Below, piece by piece: positions 7,378-16,167 of a DNA stretch of 43,126 bases. A program made the translations under genes and the position numbers. The notes below the pieces were generated by a model, which saw only the letters and a list, made by a program, of their open reading frames with translations, ran no database searches and was not told the origin of the DNA. Origin of the DNA: Bacillota bacterium (lineage in GTDB: Bacteria; Bacillota; Clostridia; Acetivibrionales; DSM-1351); NCBI GenBank assembly GCA_023431385.1, contig JAEYWA010000223.1, forward strand, positions 1-43,126. Direction: 5' to 3'. How positions within the stretch are numbered: the stretch's first letter is position 1; each line of letters begins with the position of its first letter.

Positions 7378-9333
7378 TTACCTGTTTTTTATACGGAAAT
7401 GCTTCTTCAGTTTAATTAGCGAATAAGTCAGTGCAGCTATGATAAGCAGCACCAGGACAGCCGCTATATAAATCTTTATTGCTACCCTGTTAGGATTCAG
7501 TAAAATGGCCCCGGGACTTTTGTCATTATTGATTATTTTCCGCCCGTGAATAGTACTGTAATAGTCAGATACTTGGCTTGTGCCATTTACCTCAGGGAAA
7601 CTTTTAAGGTACCGGGCAATAGCAAGCCATTCCTTCACCTCATTCTTACCACGATCCGAACTGTCATGAATAATATGCTTTTCGAAATCAATTATTGGTC
7701 TTCCTTCTTTACTTTTTGGGACAACAGACAGCAAACCAAAGGATTTCTCTCCAACAACAGATAACATCTGAGCATTATAAAGGCCTGTAACCACCCTGTA
7801 TAGTCTGTTTTCCTCCAGTTTTTCAGGCACTCCGTTTGTTTTGACAAGATGTGCTTCAGTAACCCTGTTAAAAATCATTCTGTTGGGGTTTATAGTATAT
7901 ACAATTCCTGACATATATAATTGAGCACTACTCATTATGGGCGACACAGATGCATCAACCTCGCATAAATCCATTAGTTCTCTTCCGGTCAAATATACTG
8001 ATATCAGAGGATAGCCTGCCATTCCATCAGGACCTGTTCCAAGGGAACTGGCTATAAAAGCATCTTCTACAGTAATATCCCCTTTGATAAAGGACCCTCT
8101 CATGGTTCCTGCCGCAACAACCGAAACATCTACCGGCTCATAACTGATATCTTCAGCCTTCTTTACAGCATATATGTAGCTATCGGAAATTAGGTTTCCA
8201 AGTGGTTCCTCCTTAAGCTTTGTACCTATTTCGGCAGTGGGTATAAAACTAAAATCAGTCTGTGCCAGTAGCTCATCATTTTTCAAACCAAATCTGTTGA
8301 GATAGTTTTCCTCAATAGTTGATTCATATTTTTCTATAGTCATTGCTATTTCTTTACTTATCGGAAGGGTGGAAGTAATCGGTTTTAAATTGTAAGACTT
8401 AAGCTTCCATCCTCCTCCCGAGTCCTGTTCCAGGTCCAATACTCCGAGATAATTACTGTATTCGCCGCAGGAACCGATTATTGTCTTACCAACTGTTATA
8501 GGTTTATCCAGTTTGGTATGCGTATGTGCACTTACAATAACGTCAATATCAGGCACCTTTTCTGCAAGCTGCTCATCCTCTGAGGCAGACTTTGTTTTTG
8601 AGGTTCCCGAATGTGAAAGGCATATTATTATGTCAACCTTTTCTACGTTCTTCAGCTTGTGAACAATTTTTTCCGCGCTTTCGGAAATATCCTTAAAGGT
8701 TACTCCAGTCATTGGTGTACAGTCATCTGCATCCTTCCCCATTAAACCGAATATTCCAATTTTCAGTCCGTTTCTTTGTATGACAGTATATTCTTTTACA
8801 CCATAAGTATCCATTGAATTTTTCAGGTCGGTAAGCTCTTTAGTCATTTTTTCTGCAGACGGAAAGACTATGTTGGAGGCAACTATCGCCGGCAGTCTTT
8901 CTCCACTGTTAACAGCAGCATCTAGGTGTTTTGAAAGACCATTATCCCTGTAATCGAATTCATGGTTTCCCAGAGTTACTGCATCATAGCCCATTTGTCC
9001 CATTATACGAAGCTCGGGAGCATCACTGGAAAACATGGTTTGGAACAGCGTACCCATTGAATAGTCTCCACCATCCACTAAAACAGCCCCTGGCTGATGT
9101 TCTCTCTCTTGATCGATTGCCGTTTTCAGTCTTGAAAACCCTCCTGTTGCAACAAGCTTACCGTCTTCTTCAGCCTTATTAGGCAGAAAGTGATCATGCA
9201 TGTCATGAGTAAAAAGTATTCTTAGCGCTTTACCATCCTCTGCTGAAACCGATAAAGTGAGACATACCGCAAATAGCAGCATAGTACCAAAAAGACAGGT
9301 AATTTTTCTAATATTCAAATAACCTCTGTTCAT
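7378..9333 (-). CDS. Secreted, membrane-anchored bifunctional 5'-nucleotidase / metallophosphoesterase
   Basis: It likely hydrolyses extracellular nucleotides to nucleosides and phosphate (UshA/YfkN type). A Sec signal (ITCLFGTMLLFAVCLTLSVSA) is followed by a calcineurin-like domain with THDMHDH, DGGDYSMGT, LGNHEFDY, SHSG and SAHTHT, the dimetal ligand set. The C-terminal 5'-nucleotidase domain starts around residue 310 and contains EPLGNLISDSY. Near residue 625 a single helix (IYIAAVLVLLIIAALTYSLI) with a basic tail anchors the protein outside the cell. The 651-residue length is typical. GGAGG stands five bases before ATG. ThuA ends 56 bases upstream on the same strand, so the two may be co-transcribed. 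Confidence 0.9.
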   Translation of the reverse strand: MNRGYLNIRKITCLFGTMLLFAVCLTLSVSAEDGKALRILFTHDMHDHFLPNKAEEDGKLVATGGFSRLKTAIDQEREHQPGAVLVDGGDYSMGTLFQTMFSSDAPELRIMGQMGYDAVTLGNHEFDYRDNGLSKHLDAAVNSGERLPAIVASNIVFPSAEKMTKELTDLKNSMDTYGVKEYTVIQRNGLKIGIFGLMGKDADDCTPMTGVTFKDISESAEKIVHKLKNVEKVDIIICLSHSGTSKTKSASEDEQLAEKVPDIDVIVSAHTHTKLDKPITVGKTIIGSCGEYSNYLGVLDLEQDSGGGWKLKSYNLKPITSTLPISKEIAMTIEKYESTIEENYLNRFGLKNDELLAQTDFSFIPTAEIGTKLKEEPLGNLISDSYIYAVKKAEDISYEPVDVSVVAAGTMRGSFIKGDITVEDAFIASSLGTGPDGMAGYPLISVYLTGRELMDLCEVDASVSPIMSSAQLYMSGIVYTINPNRMIFNRVTEAHLVKTNGVPEKLEENRLYRVVTGLYNAQMLSVVGEKSFGLLSVVPKSKEGRPIIDFEKHIIHDSSDRGKNEVKEWLAIARYLKSFPEVNGTSQVSDYYSTIHGRKIINNDKSPGAILLNPNRVAIKIYIAAVLVLLIIAALTYSLIKLKKHFRIKNR

Positions 9334-9389
9334 ACTACCTCCAAGTAATCTAATGTCAACAGCTCAGGTCAATCCCGGTCAAGAAAGTT

Positions 9390-10049
9390 TTATAATCTTA
9401 AACACCAACCTATGCATTGTTTAAGTAAGTCCAGCAGGATTTCATTTTTCATACCTTCATCTCTGTGTGTGGGAGTGAGACAACACACTCTCCCTTTTCC
9501 ATACTGGTGAGCCCAACCGGCTGCCGAACTCCCCTCAGTGGATTCAGACCTCAGAAAAAGGCTGTTTTCGGCGGGTTCTACCCTGACAATATAGTGTTCA
9601 TCCATAAGTTCAAAGGTGCTTATGGGTTCTATATCGGTGTTGCTGCAAACAGCGGTATATTTTACATTGCTCTCGTTTGGATGATAATCAAAGCACCCTT
9701 TTAACATATTAATATAAAGTTCATTTTCATCATAGCTTGCTAGTCCTGCGTGCCATGAAAACCAACTACCTCCGTTTCTGACATACTGTATTATCTGCTG
9801 TTCTATTTCGGAGTTCATCCAATTGTAAACAATCTCATCTGTCGGATTTATCCTGTTTTCCTTGTAAAGAACAATCAAATCAAACTTCAGTTTGAGAGCC
9901 TTCCCAAGTTCTTCTACAGGCGCATCCACCAGTTCAATTTCTGATACGCAGGAGTTTTTTATTATCTCCACCGCTTTCAACATTGCATTGTAAGCCATAT
10001 CGTGGCAGTGATAAAAATCACCGAGTATAGTAAGTATTTTCTTTTTCAT
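9390..10049 (-). CDS. ThuA-like domain protein
   Basis: The 219-residue cytoplasmic protein resembles the ThuA (trehalose-utilisation) family, which has a class I glutamine-amidotransferase-like fold. Supporting stretches are ILGDFYHCHDMAYNAMLKAVEI at the start, then YVRNGGSWFSWHAGLASYDE and GCFDYHPNESNVKY (the family's WHAG and H-rich region), and WAHQYGKGRVCCLTPTHRDE near the end. GGAGG lies 12 bases before the ATG, longer than usual. It diverges from the dehydrogenase gene at 10174. Family members are often linked to oxidation of sugars or inositols, but the substrate here is not known. Confidence 0.8.
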   Translation of the reverse strand: MKKKILTILGDFYHCHDMAYNAMLKAVEIIKNSCVSEIELVDAPVEELGKALKLKFDLIVLYKENRINPTDEIVYNWMNSEIEQQIIQYVRNGGSWFSWHAGLASYDENELYINMLKGCFDYHPNESNVKYTAVCSNTDIEPISTFELMDEHYIVRVEPAENSLFLRSESTEGSSAAGWAHQYGKGRVCCLTPTHRDEGMKNEILLDLLKQCIGWCLRL

Positions 10050-10111
10050 ATGGGTTCCATATCCTCCAAACTCAGTTTAAGAGTTATAACACAGTTTAAC
10101 ATTTTCATGCC

Positions 10112-10140
10112 TTGATATCATGTTATTTTATGAGTAAAAT
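10112..10140 (+). promoter_or_regulatory. Promoter of the short-chain dehydrogenase
   Basis: TTGATA (10112-10117), a 17-base spacer and TAAAAT (10135-10140) lie about 33 bases before the start codon. An inverted repeat TTATTTTA-TGAG-TAAAATTA straddles the -10 and could be a regulator site. Confidence 0.55.
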
Positions 10141-10173
10141 TATGTCAAGATAACATTGTGAAAGGATATGTAT

Positions 10174-10944
10174 ATGTCAGAATTCAAGAATAAAACAGTA
10201 ATTGTTACGGGGGGCGGTCAAGGCATTGGGAGGGCTGTTTGCAGAGTATTTGCAGCTGAAGGCGCAAATGTAATAATATCCGACATTGATGAGGAAGCAG
10301 GTCTGGAAAATGAGAGTTACATTAAGAACTCAGGCTTTGAAGCCGTCTATATAAAAACAGATGTTTCTGATGCGCCTTCGGTTAAACAAATGGTTGACAA
10401 AACCTTAAAAAAATATAATGGAATTCATGTCCTTATAAATAACGCTGCAGTTTCGGGCTTCGGTAGTATTTTCGATACTTCTACAGAGGAATGGGACAAG
10501 GCCATAGGCGTTAATCTGTCAGGTATGTACTATTGTGCTAAATTCTGTGCTCCCGTAATGTGCTCCCAGAACAGCGGAAATATCATAAACATAGCTTCTA
10601 CCAGAGCTTTTATGTCTGAACCCGATACAGAAGCATATTCAGCTTCTAAAGGCGGAATCATTGCCTTGACACATTCATTGTCAGTTTCACTGGGGCAGTA
10701 TGGTATCCGGGTAAATTCCATTAGTCCGGGCTGGATAGATGTATCATCCTGGAAAAAGAGCTCGTTGGCAAAGCAGGATGCTCTTTCTGAACAGGACCAC
10801 AAGCAGCATCCCGCAGGAAGAGTGGGTAATCCTAAAGATATAGCACAGGCTTGTTTGTTTCTGGCTTCAGAAAAATCAGGCTTTATAACCGGCGAAAATT
10901 TAACAGTAGACGGCGGTATGACAAGAAAGATGATATATATATGA
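10174..10944 (+). CDS. Short-chain dehydrogenase/reductase (SDR), glucose 1-dehydrogenase / FabG-like
   Basis: This NAD(P)-dependent oxidoreductase of the classical SDR family has the cofactor motif TGGGQGIG (about residues 12-19), acidic D at the end of beta-2 (IISDIDE, suggesting NAD), NNAA, the catalytic Ser in IINIAST, and YSASK (Tyr-x-x-x-Lys). The end, ITGENLTVDGGMTRKMIY, is typical. At 256 residues it is full length. AAGGA sits seven bases before the ATG at 10174; an ATG at 10168 is too close to it. Its neighbours, a ThuA protein and an AraC regulator, suggest sugar or polyol oxidation. The substrate is unknown. Confidence 0.88.
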   Translation: MSEFKNKTVIVTGGGQGIGRAVCRVFAAEGANVIISDIDEEAGLENESYIKNSGFEAVYIKTDVSDAPSVKQMVDKTLKKYNGIHVLINNAAVSGFGSIFDTSTEEWDKAIGVNLSGMYYCAKFCAPVMCSQNSGNIINIASTRAFMSEPDTEAYSASKGGIIALTHSLSVSLGQYGIRVNSISPGWIDVSSWKKSSLAKQDALSEQDHKQHPAGRVGNPKDIAQACLFLASEKSGFITGENLTVDGGMTRKMIYI

Positions 10945-10953
10945 TTGATTTAC

Positions 10954-10980
10954 ACAGGCCGGTGAATTTGCCGGCCCTGT
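10954..10980. terminator. GC-rich hairpin between convergent genes
   Basis: ACAGGCCGG and CCGGCCCTGT pair with one bulged base around an 8-base loop, between the SDR stop and the AraC stop. There is no long T-run on either side, so it is a strong hairpin but an imperfect intrinsic terminator, probably serving both convergent genes. Confidence 0.55.
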
Positions 10981-10984
10981 ACTA

Positions 10985-11863
10985 TTAACCTTCGATCTGC
11001 ACTGAGCCGCCTTTATCATTCTTTAAAGCTTTGTAAAACTTTTTTGGCGGAGAGCCGTACATTTTTGAGAAAGCCCTTACAAAGCTGGAATAATCGTTAA
11101 ACCCACACTTAACCGAAGCTTCGGAGGGAGCCATTCCCGATTTTATATACTCTGCACTCTTTTGCATTCTTTTATTGTTTACATAATTATGAATAGAATA
11201 GCCTGTATTGGCTTTAAATTTATGCATCAGGTAATACTTATTTATATAGAACATAGCTGCAAGTGTCGCTATACTTAAATCTCCCTCCAGATTTGCATTT
11301 ATATACCTGATTAACTTTTGAATCTGCTCATCATATTCAACCTCTATGCTCTCAGCCAGCTTATCCGGGTGAATATGAAGTCGGTTGACACATACCATGA
11401 ACTGGACAAACAAAGCATTTCCCATTATACCCGAACCGAATTGTGTGTTCTTTATTTCATACTCGATTCTGGTCAGAATAGCTTTAATTGAATTGAGTGA
11501 ATTCTCTCCCAACCTTACCAGATGCCTGTTTTCTCTAGCAATGTTAAAACAGGTCAACAGATTGTTTTCGCTATTGCCATGTTCCAGAAGAAAAGTATTG
11601 TTAATCCAAATAACTATTCTTTCATAATCCTCATCCGGATCTATAATCGGCTTATGTACTTGATTACCAGGCACAAATAGAATATCCCACGGCTTAAGTT
11701 TATAAAATTTACCTTCAATGTTATAAATTACATTACCATTGATAAAAACTATGATTTTATTAAAATCATGGTAATGGTGTTCGAACTGAATATTATTTTT
11801 ATCTCTTAAATGAAAAAACTTAAAATCATTATTCAGATACCCCCGCTTTATACCCTGTTCCAT
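10985..11863 (-). CDS. AraC family transcriptional regulator
   Basis: The 292-residue regulator has an N-terminal cupin (EHHYHDFNKIIVFINGNVIYNIEG...LKPWDILFVPGNQVHKP, about residues 28-80), the sugar-binding type, and two C-terminal helix-turn-helix units. The second shows the AraC signature (KCGFNDYSSFVRAFSKMYGSPPKKF). GGAGGGGG precedes the ATG. By position it may control the dehydrogenase and ThuA genes or the DMT transporter; the effector cannot be told from sequence. Confidence 0.9.
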   Translation of the reverse strand: MEQGIKRGYLNNDFKFFHLRDKNNIQFEHHYHDFNKIIVFINGNVIYNIEGKFYKLKPWDILFVPGNQVHKPIIDPDEDYERIVIWINNTFLLEHGNSENNLLTCFNIARENRHLVRLGENSLNSIKAILTRIEYEIKNTQFGSGIMGNALFVQFMVCVNRLHIHPDKLAESIEVEYDEQIQKLIRYINANLEGDLSIATLAAMFYINKYYLMHKFKANTGYSIHNYVNNKRMQKSAEYIKSGMAPSEASVKCGFNDYSSFVRAFSKMYGSPPKKFYKALKNDKGGSVQIEG

Positions 11864-11958
11864 TTACGCCCCCTCCTTCACCTCTCTATATTTCGCTACT
11901 CTCCGGTCACAGTGAAATTTCGTATTGTTAATTTAGAACTGCAAATATCCACCTCTAT

Positions 11959-11987
11959 ATTCTAGTATATGTTTTATTTATAGTAAA
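11959..11987 (-). promoter_or_regulatory. Promoter of the AraC regulator
   Basis: On the minus strand TTTACT (11982-11987), a 17-base spacer and TAGAAT (11959-11964) lie roughly 95 bases before the regulator's ATG. Confidence 0.45.
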
Positions 11988-12090
11988 TGATTAAATAGCA
12001 GCTTTTGCATATTTTTTAACATTTTATGCAATAATCTTTGCGAAATCTTAGAATATAATATTTATGTAAAGTAATTAATCGGAGGCAGCC

Positions 12091-13017
12091 ATGAGAATTA
12101 TAACTATAAAAAATGCTCAGTTCTTTCTACTACTAAACGCTATATTCTGGGGTTCATCGTACATATGGTCTAAAATGCTGTTGAGTTTCCTGCCCTCATT
12201 TTCCATATTGTCTATCTGTGCTGCCATTAGCCTGGCTGCAACCTTTGCTATTTTCAGAAAGCAGCTCAACAACTTCAGTAAAAAAGTTATAATAACAAGT
12301 GCTCTAATCAGTCTTGTATCGGTTATCAGCAATACTTTTTGCATGCTGGCACTGAAAAGGACTTCTGGATCCAATACCGCATTTATTGTTCAGCTTTCCA
12401 TTGTTATAACACCTGTTATTATGGCTATTCTGGAGAAAAAGCATCCGACAGCCAGGACTATCCTTCTGGCGCTTTCGGCTATTGTGGGCATATATCTGAT
12501 AACGTGTGCAGGGAAAGGCTTTAATATTAACACCGGCGATATATTTGCTCTGTGTAATGCCTTATTCTTTTCCATGTTTATTGCACTTCAGAATAAATTT
12601 TCACATTTGATCAACCCTGTACAGTTTACTTTTATTCAACATTTAACAAATCTTTTGATGTTTTTTGTGCTGGCGCTCATCTTTGAGACCGGCAGTATAA
12701 ACTTCGGTAATATACTAAATCCGATGTTTTTCCTGCTGATCGGATTAAATTCAGCGGTTACAATTTTTACTGCATTATTTCAAAGCTCTGCCATTAAGTA
12801 TGTTCGACCTGAAAGTGCTACAATAATATACGCTTTTGAGCCAGTAATCACTGCCCTTTTGGGAGCAGTTCTCCTGGGGGAACGTTTTACAGGTATTACT
12901 TCGTATATAGGCTGTGCAATAATACTGTTAACTGTTATAGTTTCAGCTATTCAACCCCGCAAGCTTCTTGCTAAAAGGAAATACGGTCTGCATATTAACC
13001 TCAATGAGCCGACATAG
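12091..13017 (+). CDS. DMT superfamily permease (EamA domains)
   Basis: A 308-residue inner-membrane transporter built of two EamA repeats, about ten helices in all. The opening FFLLLNAIFWGSSYIWSKMLL and the ends of both halves (LERTSGSNTAFIVQLS-like LKRTSGSNTAFIVQLS and IKYVRPESATIIYAFEPVITALLGAVLLGE) are classic for drug/metabolite exporters of the RhaT/YdcZ clan. CGGAGG precedes the ATG. It is transcribed alone, divergent from the AraC gene, and ends at a bidirectional terminator. The substrate is unknown; amino acids or toxic metabolites are typical for the clan. Confidence 0.88.
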   Translation: MRIITIKNAQFFLLLNAIFWGSSYIWSKMLLSFLPSFSILSICAAISLAATFAIFRKQLNNFSKKVIITSALISLVSVISNTFCMLALKRTSGSNTAFIVQLSIVITPVIMAILEKKHPTARTILLALSAIVGIYLITCAGKGFNINTGDIFALCNALFFSMFIALQNKFSHLINPVQFTFIQHLTNLLMFFVLALIFETGSINFGNILNPMFFLLIGLNSAVTIFTALFQSSAIKYVRPESATIIYAFEPVITALLGAVLLGERFTGITSYIGCAIILLTVIVSAIQPRKLLAKRKYGLHINLNEPT

Positions 13018-13133
13018 CGGCTACAAAATAGTAATAAAATATTGCTTACCCCCTTATCAATATAAGGCATACCAATTAAGCATACCAAGTTACATGAAAA
13101 TATATAAAAGAGGTTATGAAAGAAAATGTAAAA

Positions 13134-13175
13134 GACACGTATGAAATCGTTCTAGTTTACATACGTGCCATTTTT
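13134..13175. terminator. Bidirectional terminator between DMT permease and the secreted protein
   Basis: A 10-bp stem with one mismatch (13134-13143 with 13160-13169) has TTTTT following on the plus strand and an A-rich run before it, giving a U-rich tail on both strands. It ends the two convergent genes. Confidence 0.75.
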
Positions 13176-13186
13176 ATTACGGAAGC

Positions 13187-13657
13187 TCAATCCTTGTGCT
13201 TCTTAAGATTATGAATAAACTTCAGAGGTTGCTTACCATCCCAGCTTTCGAGCTGTTTGTTAAAATCGGACAGCAGATTTTCTCCCTCTTCTTTTGTAAT
13301 CCTTCCATCCTTAATTTGCTGTTCCAAGCGTAATTTGAAATTTTTTGTGAGATGCTCCTTCTTTTCAGGTAGGGTTAGACTGTTGAACTTCTTGATTTTT
13401 TCTATACGTTCGTCAATTTTCTTTGTTAATTCGTCAGCCTTTTCCTTTGGTATCTTACCTTCCTTTAGATCCTTCTGAATTTCCTGCTTTCTCTCTTCGA
13501 GCCTTTTTATAGGATCTTTATGACAATCTTCACATTTCTCCTTGTGTTCAATATTGTTGTCAGGTTGAGAACCTGTCTCAGGGACTGCAAAAATATTGAA
13601 AGACACCATTGAAATCATAAAAGCGATAGTAATTAGTATTAGTATAAGCTTTTTCAT
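13187..13657 (-). CDS. Small secreted helical protein, DUF2680/YckD-like
   Basis: The 156-residue protein has a Sec signal (KKLILILITIAFMISMVSFNIFA) and a mature part made almost wholly of charged helices. Two related segments are visible: EGKIPKEKADELTKKIDERIE and DGRITKEEGENLLSDFNKQLE. The glycine-bearing 'G-x-I-T-x-E-E' repeats recall DUF2680/YckD proteins. Near residue 45 it carries CEDCH, formally a CXXCH motif, but there is only one and no cytochrome maturation genes are nearby. A strong AAAGGAGGTGA decides the start at 13657 rather than 13690. It lies 88 bases after the histidine kinase with no terminator between, so it is probably in that operon and may act outside the cell near the sensor. 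Confidence 0.75.
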   Translation of the reverse strand: MKKLILILITIAFMISMVSFNIFAVPETGSQPDNNIEHKEKCEDCHKDPIKRLEERKQEIQKDLKEGKIPKEKADELTKKIDERIEKIKKFNSLTLPEKKEHLTKNFKLRLEQQIKDGRITKEEGENLLSDFNKQLESWDGKQPLKFIHNLKKHKD

Positions 13658-13745
13658 ACTATCACCTCCTTTCAACAATATCATTCTCATCTATTGTGAA
13701 AATATTGTGTACATTTTGTAAATTTAGTTATCCAATTTAATCCTG

Positions 13746-15227
13746 TCAAGCCAAATCACATTCAAACCAAAAGAGTACACCACCGGGTTTGTTTTCTACT
13801 CCATAAGCATTATTATGAGCTTTTTGAATAGCCTTAACTATAGACAGTCCCAGCCCTGTTCCGCCATATGCCCGCGTCCTGGCTTTGTCCACCTTGTAAA
13901 AACTCTGCCAGATATTCTCCAGTGCCTCTTCAGGTATTCTTTCGCCGGAGTTATATACACCAACCCGGACTTTTTGTCCTGAAACCTCAACATTTATATC
14001 AATTTGCTTCCTGTAATTCAAATGATTTAAAGCATTGTTCAGATAATTCATAAGTACCTGTTCGGTAAAATAGTAGTCTGCACAAATACGAATACACTCC
14101 TGACCGTTATCATATAAATTAACTTTCGCTTCCTTTTCAAAAAATAGTAGAGAGTTCTTCTTCAACAGGTTTCTTATTAGTTCACATAAATAAAATTCCT
14201 CCTTGTCCAGCACAATGCTGTTAAACTCCAGCTCTGATAATTCAAGCAACTTTCTGACCATATTATTCATTTTGTTTGCTTCGTCTATTATTACTTCGCA
14301 GTAGTAATTCTTATTTTCCTCATCATCATTTATATTAAGCTTTAGTCCTTCAGCATAGCCCTGAATCAATGCTATTGGAGTTTTCAATTCATGTGATACA
14401 TTACTTATAAATACCTTTCTCATTTCATCAATTTTTCTTTCCTTTTCAATATCCTGCATCAACCTGTAATTGGCGGACGTGAGTTCCCCGATAGATTGTT
14501 CCAGTTGAGTCGAAAGAGAGTTTATACTTTCCCCCAGGGTTCCGATTTCATCTCTGACCTTACCGTCAAATTTCTCCTGAAAGTCAAGAACTGCCATCTT
14601 TTTTGCAATTCCATTAAGCTTAATAATAGGCTTTGTCAGTCTTAAGGATAAGAGGTAAATAAAAATACCTCCGAAAATAACCATAAATATACCTGTAAAC
14701 ACATAGAATCTTACAGCAATTTTGGCACTCTCCTGAATTGCGGCAACAGGCGTTCCCAAATACACAAATACATTATCACCAATCTTTCCGTACAGTGATA
14801 CGAAGCTGGACTCCATCCTCATGTCAAATCGCTTTTCTATTACCGGTTTGTCAAGGGTCACCTTTGTAAACCTGCTTTTTATATGCGTCCAGTCAGAAAT
14901 CGGTTCCTTTGGTTCAAATCTGAATTTTCTAGCACCAGTACTCATAATCCGCTGTCTAGATTGGTAAAATATGTTAAAATCCTTATCAAAGATAGTTAAA
15001 CCTATACCCCTTAGATTCTCAATTTTCTCCAAATCTATTAATACATTGTCAGGGTCAGCTTCATAAGCCTCCTTAATGGAATCAAAGGTTTGGAGCATTA
15101 CATCTTCCTTTTTGCTGTAGTAGTACTTTTCCAAAAGAGTACTGCTTAGAATAAGCGAAATAGTAACAAAGATGATAATCAGACTGAAAAAAGCTGAAAA
15201 TAGTTTTGTTTTCAAAGATATTCTCAT
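13746..15227 (-). CDS. Sensor histidine kinase (PhoR/ResE-like)
   Basis: A 493-residue membrane sensor. It has helix 1 (residues 9-30), an extracellular domain of about 140 residues, helix 2 (about 172-194), HAMP (about 195-245), dimerisation/phosphoacceptor helix with VSHELKTP (His279), and an HATPase domain with N-box NYLNNALNHL, G1 GVYNSGERIP and G2 GGTGLGLSIV. Its ATG overlaps the response regulator stop (ATGA, 15224-15227). It phosphorylates the regulator encoded upstream. The signal sensed is unknown. Confidence 0.93.
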   Translation of the reverse strand: MRISLKTKLFSAFFSLIIIFVTISLILSSTLLEKYYYSKKEDVMLQTFDSIKEAYEADPDNVLIDLEKIENLRGIGLTIFDKDFNIFYQSRQRIMSTGARKFRFEPKEPISDWTHIKSRFTKVTLDKPVIEKRFDMRMESSFVSLYGKIGDNVFVYLGTPVAAIQESAKIAVRFYVFTGIFMVIFGGIFIYLLSLRLTKPIIKLNGIAKKMAVLDFQEKFDGKVRDEIGTLGESINSLSTQLEQSIGELTSANYRLMQDIEKERKIDEMRKVFISNVSHELKTPIALIQGYAEGLKLNINDDEENKNYYCEVIIDEANKMNNMVRKLLELSELEFNSIVLDKEEFYLCELIRNLLKKNSLLFFEKEAKVNLYDNGQECIRICADYYFTEQVLMNYLNNALNHLNYRKQIDINVEVSGQKVRVGVYNSGERIPEEALENIWQSFYKVDKARTRAYGGTGLGLSIVKAIQKAHNNAYGVENKPGGVLFWFECDLA

Positions 15228-15898
15228 TTAGACACCTCAAATTTATATCCCAGTCCTCTTATAGTTTGTATGTAATCGCCCTTTTTGCCCAGCTTCAGCC
15301 TGAGCTTTTTTATATGAGTATCCACCGTTCTGGCATCTCCAAAATATTCATAATCCCAAACCGAATTCAATATTTTATCCCTGGACAGGGCTATTCCGAC
15401 ATTGTCACAAAGGTATACCAGCAGTTGAAATTCCTTTGGAGTCAGTTCAACCTCTTCTCCGTCACAAATGACAGTATGGGCTGACTGATCTATTTCAAGT
15501 CCGCTGTAGTTCTTTTTCTCACTTATCACCAGATTAAATCTCTTCAGTACTGCCTGCACTCTTGCAATAAGTATCATCGGACTGAAGGGCTTAGTAATAT
15601 ATTCGTCAGCACCCAACCCGAAACCGAACAATTCGTCGGCTTCGGTACTTTTGGCAGTAAGCATTATAACAGGAAGTTTGGAATGACGGCGTATATGCCT
15701 CAGAACCTCCCATCCATCAGGACCTGGCATCATTACATCCAGAATTATCAGGTCCAGAGTATCTCCTGTTATATTGAATATATCAATAGCCTGCTGTCCA
15801 TCCTCAGCTTGAACAACGGCATATCCCTGTCTTTTCAGAAAGTCTGAAACCAGTCTTCTCATTCTTTCTTCATCATCGGCAATCAATATTTTAACCAA
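15224..15898 (-). CDS. Response regulator, OmpR/PhoB family
   Basis: A 224-residue transcription factor: receiver domain with acidic pocket ADDEE, phospho-acceptor Asp54 (LIILDVMMPGPDG), Thr in MLTAK and Lys in ITKPFSP, then a winged helix (VELTPKEFQLLVYLCDN...DARTVDTHIKKLRLKLG...IRGLGYKFE). The frame is open to an ATG at 15982, but AAAGGAGG precedes TTG at 15898 by eight bases, and that start gives the standard family N-terminus (VKILIADDE). It is co-transcribed with the kinase. Confidence 0.93.
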   Translation of the reverse strand: MVKILIADDEERMRRLVSDFLKRQGYAVVQAEDGQQAIDIFNITGDTLDLIILDVMMPGPDGWEVLRHIRRHSKLPVIMLTAKSTEADELFGFGLGADEYITKPFSPMILIARVQAVLKRFNLVISEKKNYSGLEIDQSAHTVICDGEEVELTPKEFQLLVYLCDNVGIALSRDKILNSVWDYEYFGDARTVDTHIKKLRLKLGKKGDYIQTIRGLGYKFEVSK

Positions 15899-15993
15899 AG
15901 CCACAGCCTCCTTTAACACTCTGATTGGAAACCGGCGTGTATTTACGCCGAGGAATTCTTCAACAAATGCAAAATTTTTCATTTCTTTAATAA

Positions 15994-16029
15994 ATTATAA
16001 ATAAAAATTGTGAACTTTAGGTGAACTTT
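15994..16029 (-). promoter_or_regulatory. Promoter of the two-component operon with 11-bp direct repeats
   Basis: TATAAT (15994-15999, minus strand) has no good -35. In its place stand two copies of AAAGTTCAC with an 11-bp period (16010-16018 and 16021-16029). Direct repeats of TTCAC(A/C) with five bases between resemble PhoP/OmpR-type boxes, so positive autoregulation by the encoded regulator is likely. Confidence 0.5.
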
Positions 16030-16167
16030 TATGATATTAATTTTAGATATGTTACTTAATATCAAAGACATTAAGAACGGCACAGAAAAACCGACTGCCG
16101 TACATTATATAAATGTTATCAGCAAGCCGGAGCTTTTGTACTTTCATCATTTTTAGTTATTTATCAG

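Noticed and set aside
13540..13560. CXXCH motif as evidence of a c-type cytochrome
   Set aside because: Only one motif in a Lys/Glu-rich helical protein, and no haem maturation genes in the window.
15899..15982. Extended N-terminus of the response regulator from ATG at 15982
   Set aside because: Without family resemblance; the AAAGGAGG site points to TTG at 15898, which gives the standard receiver start.
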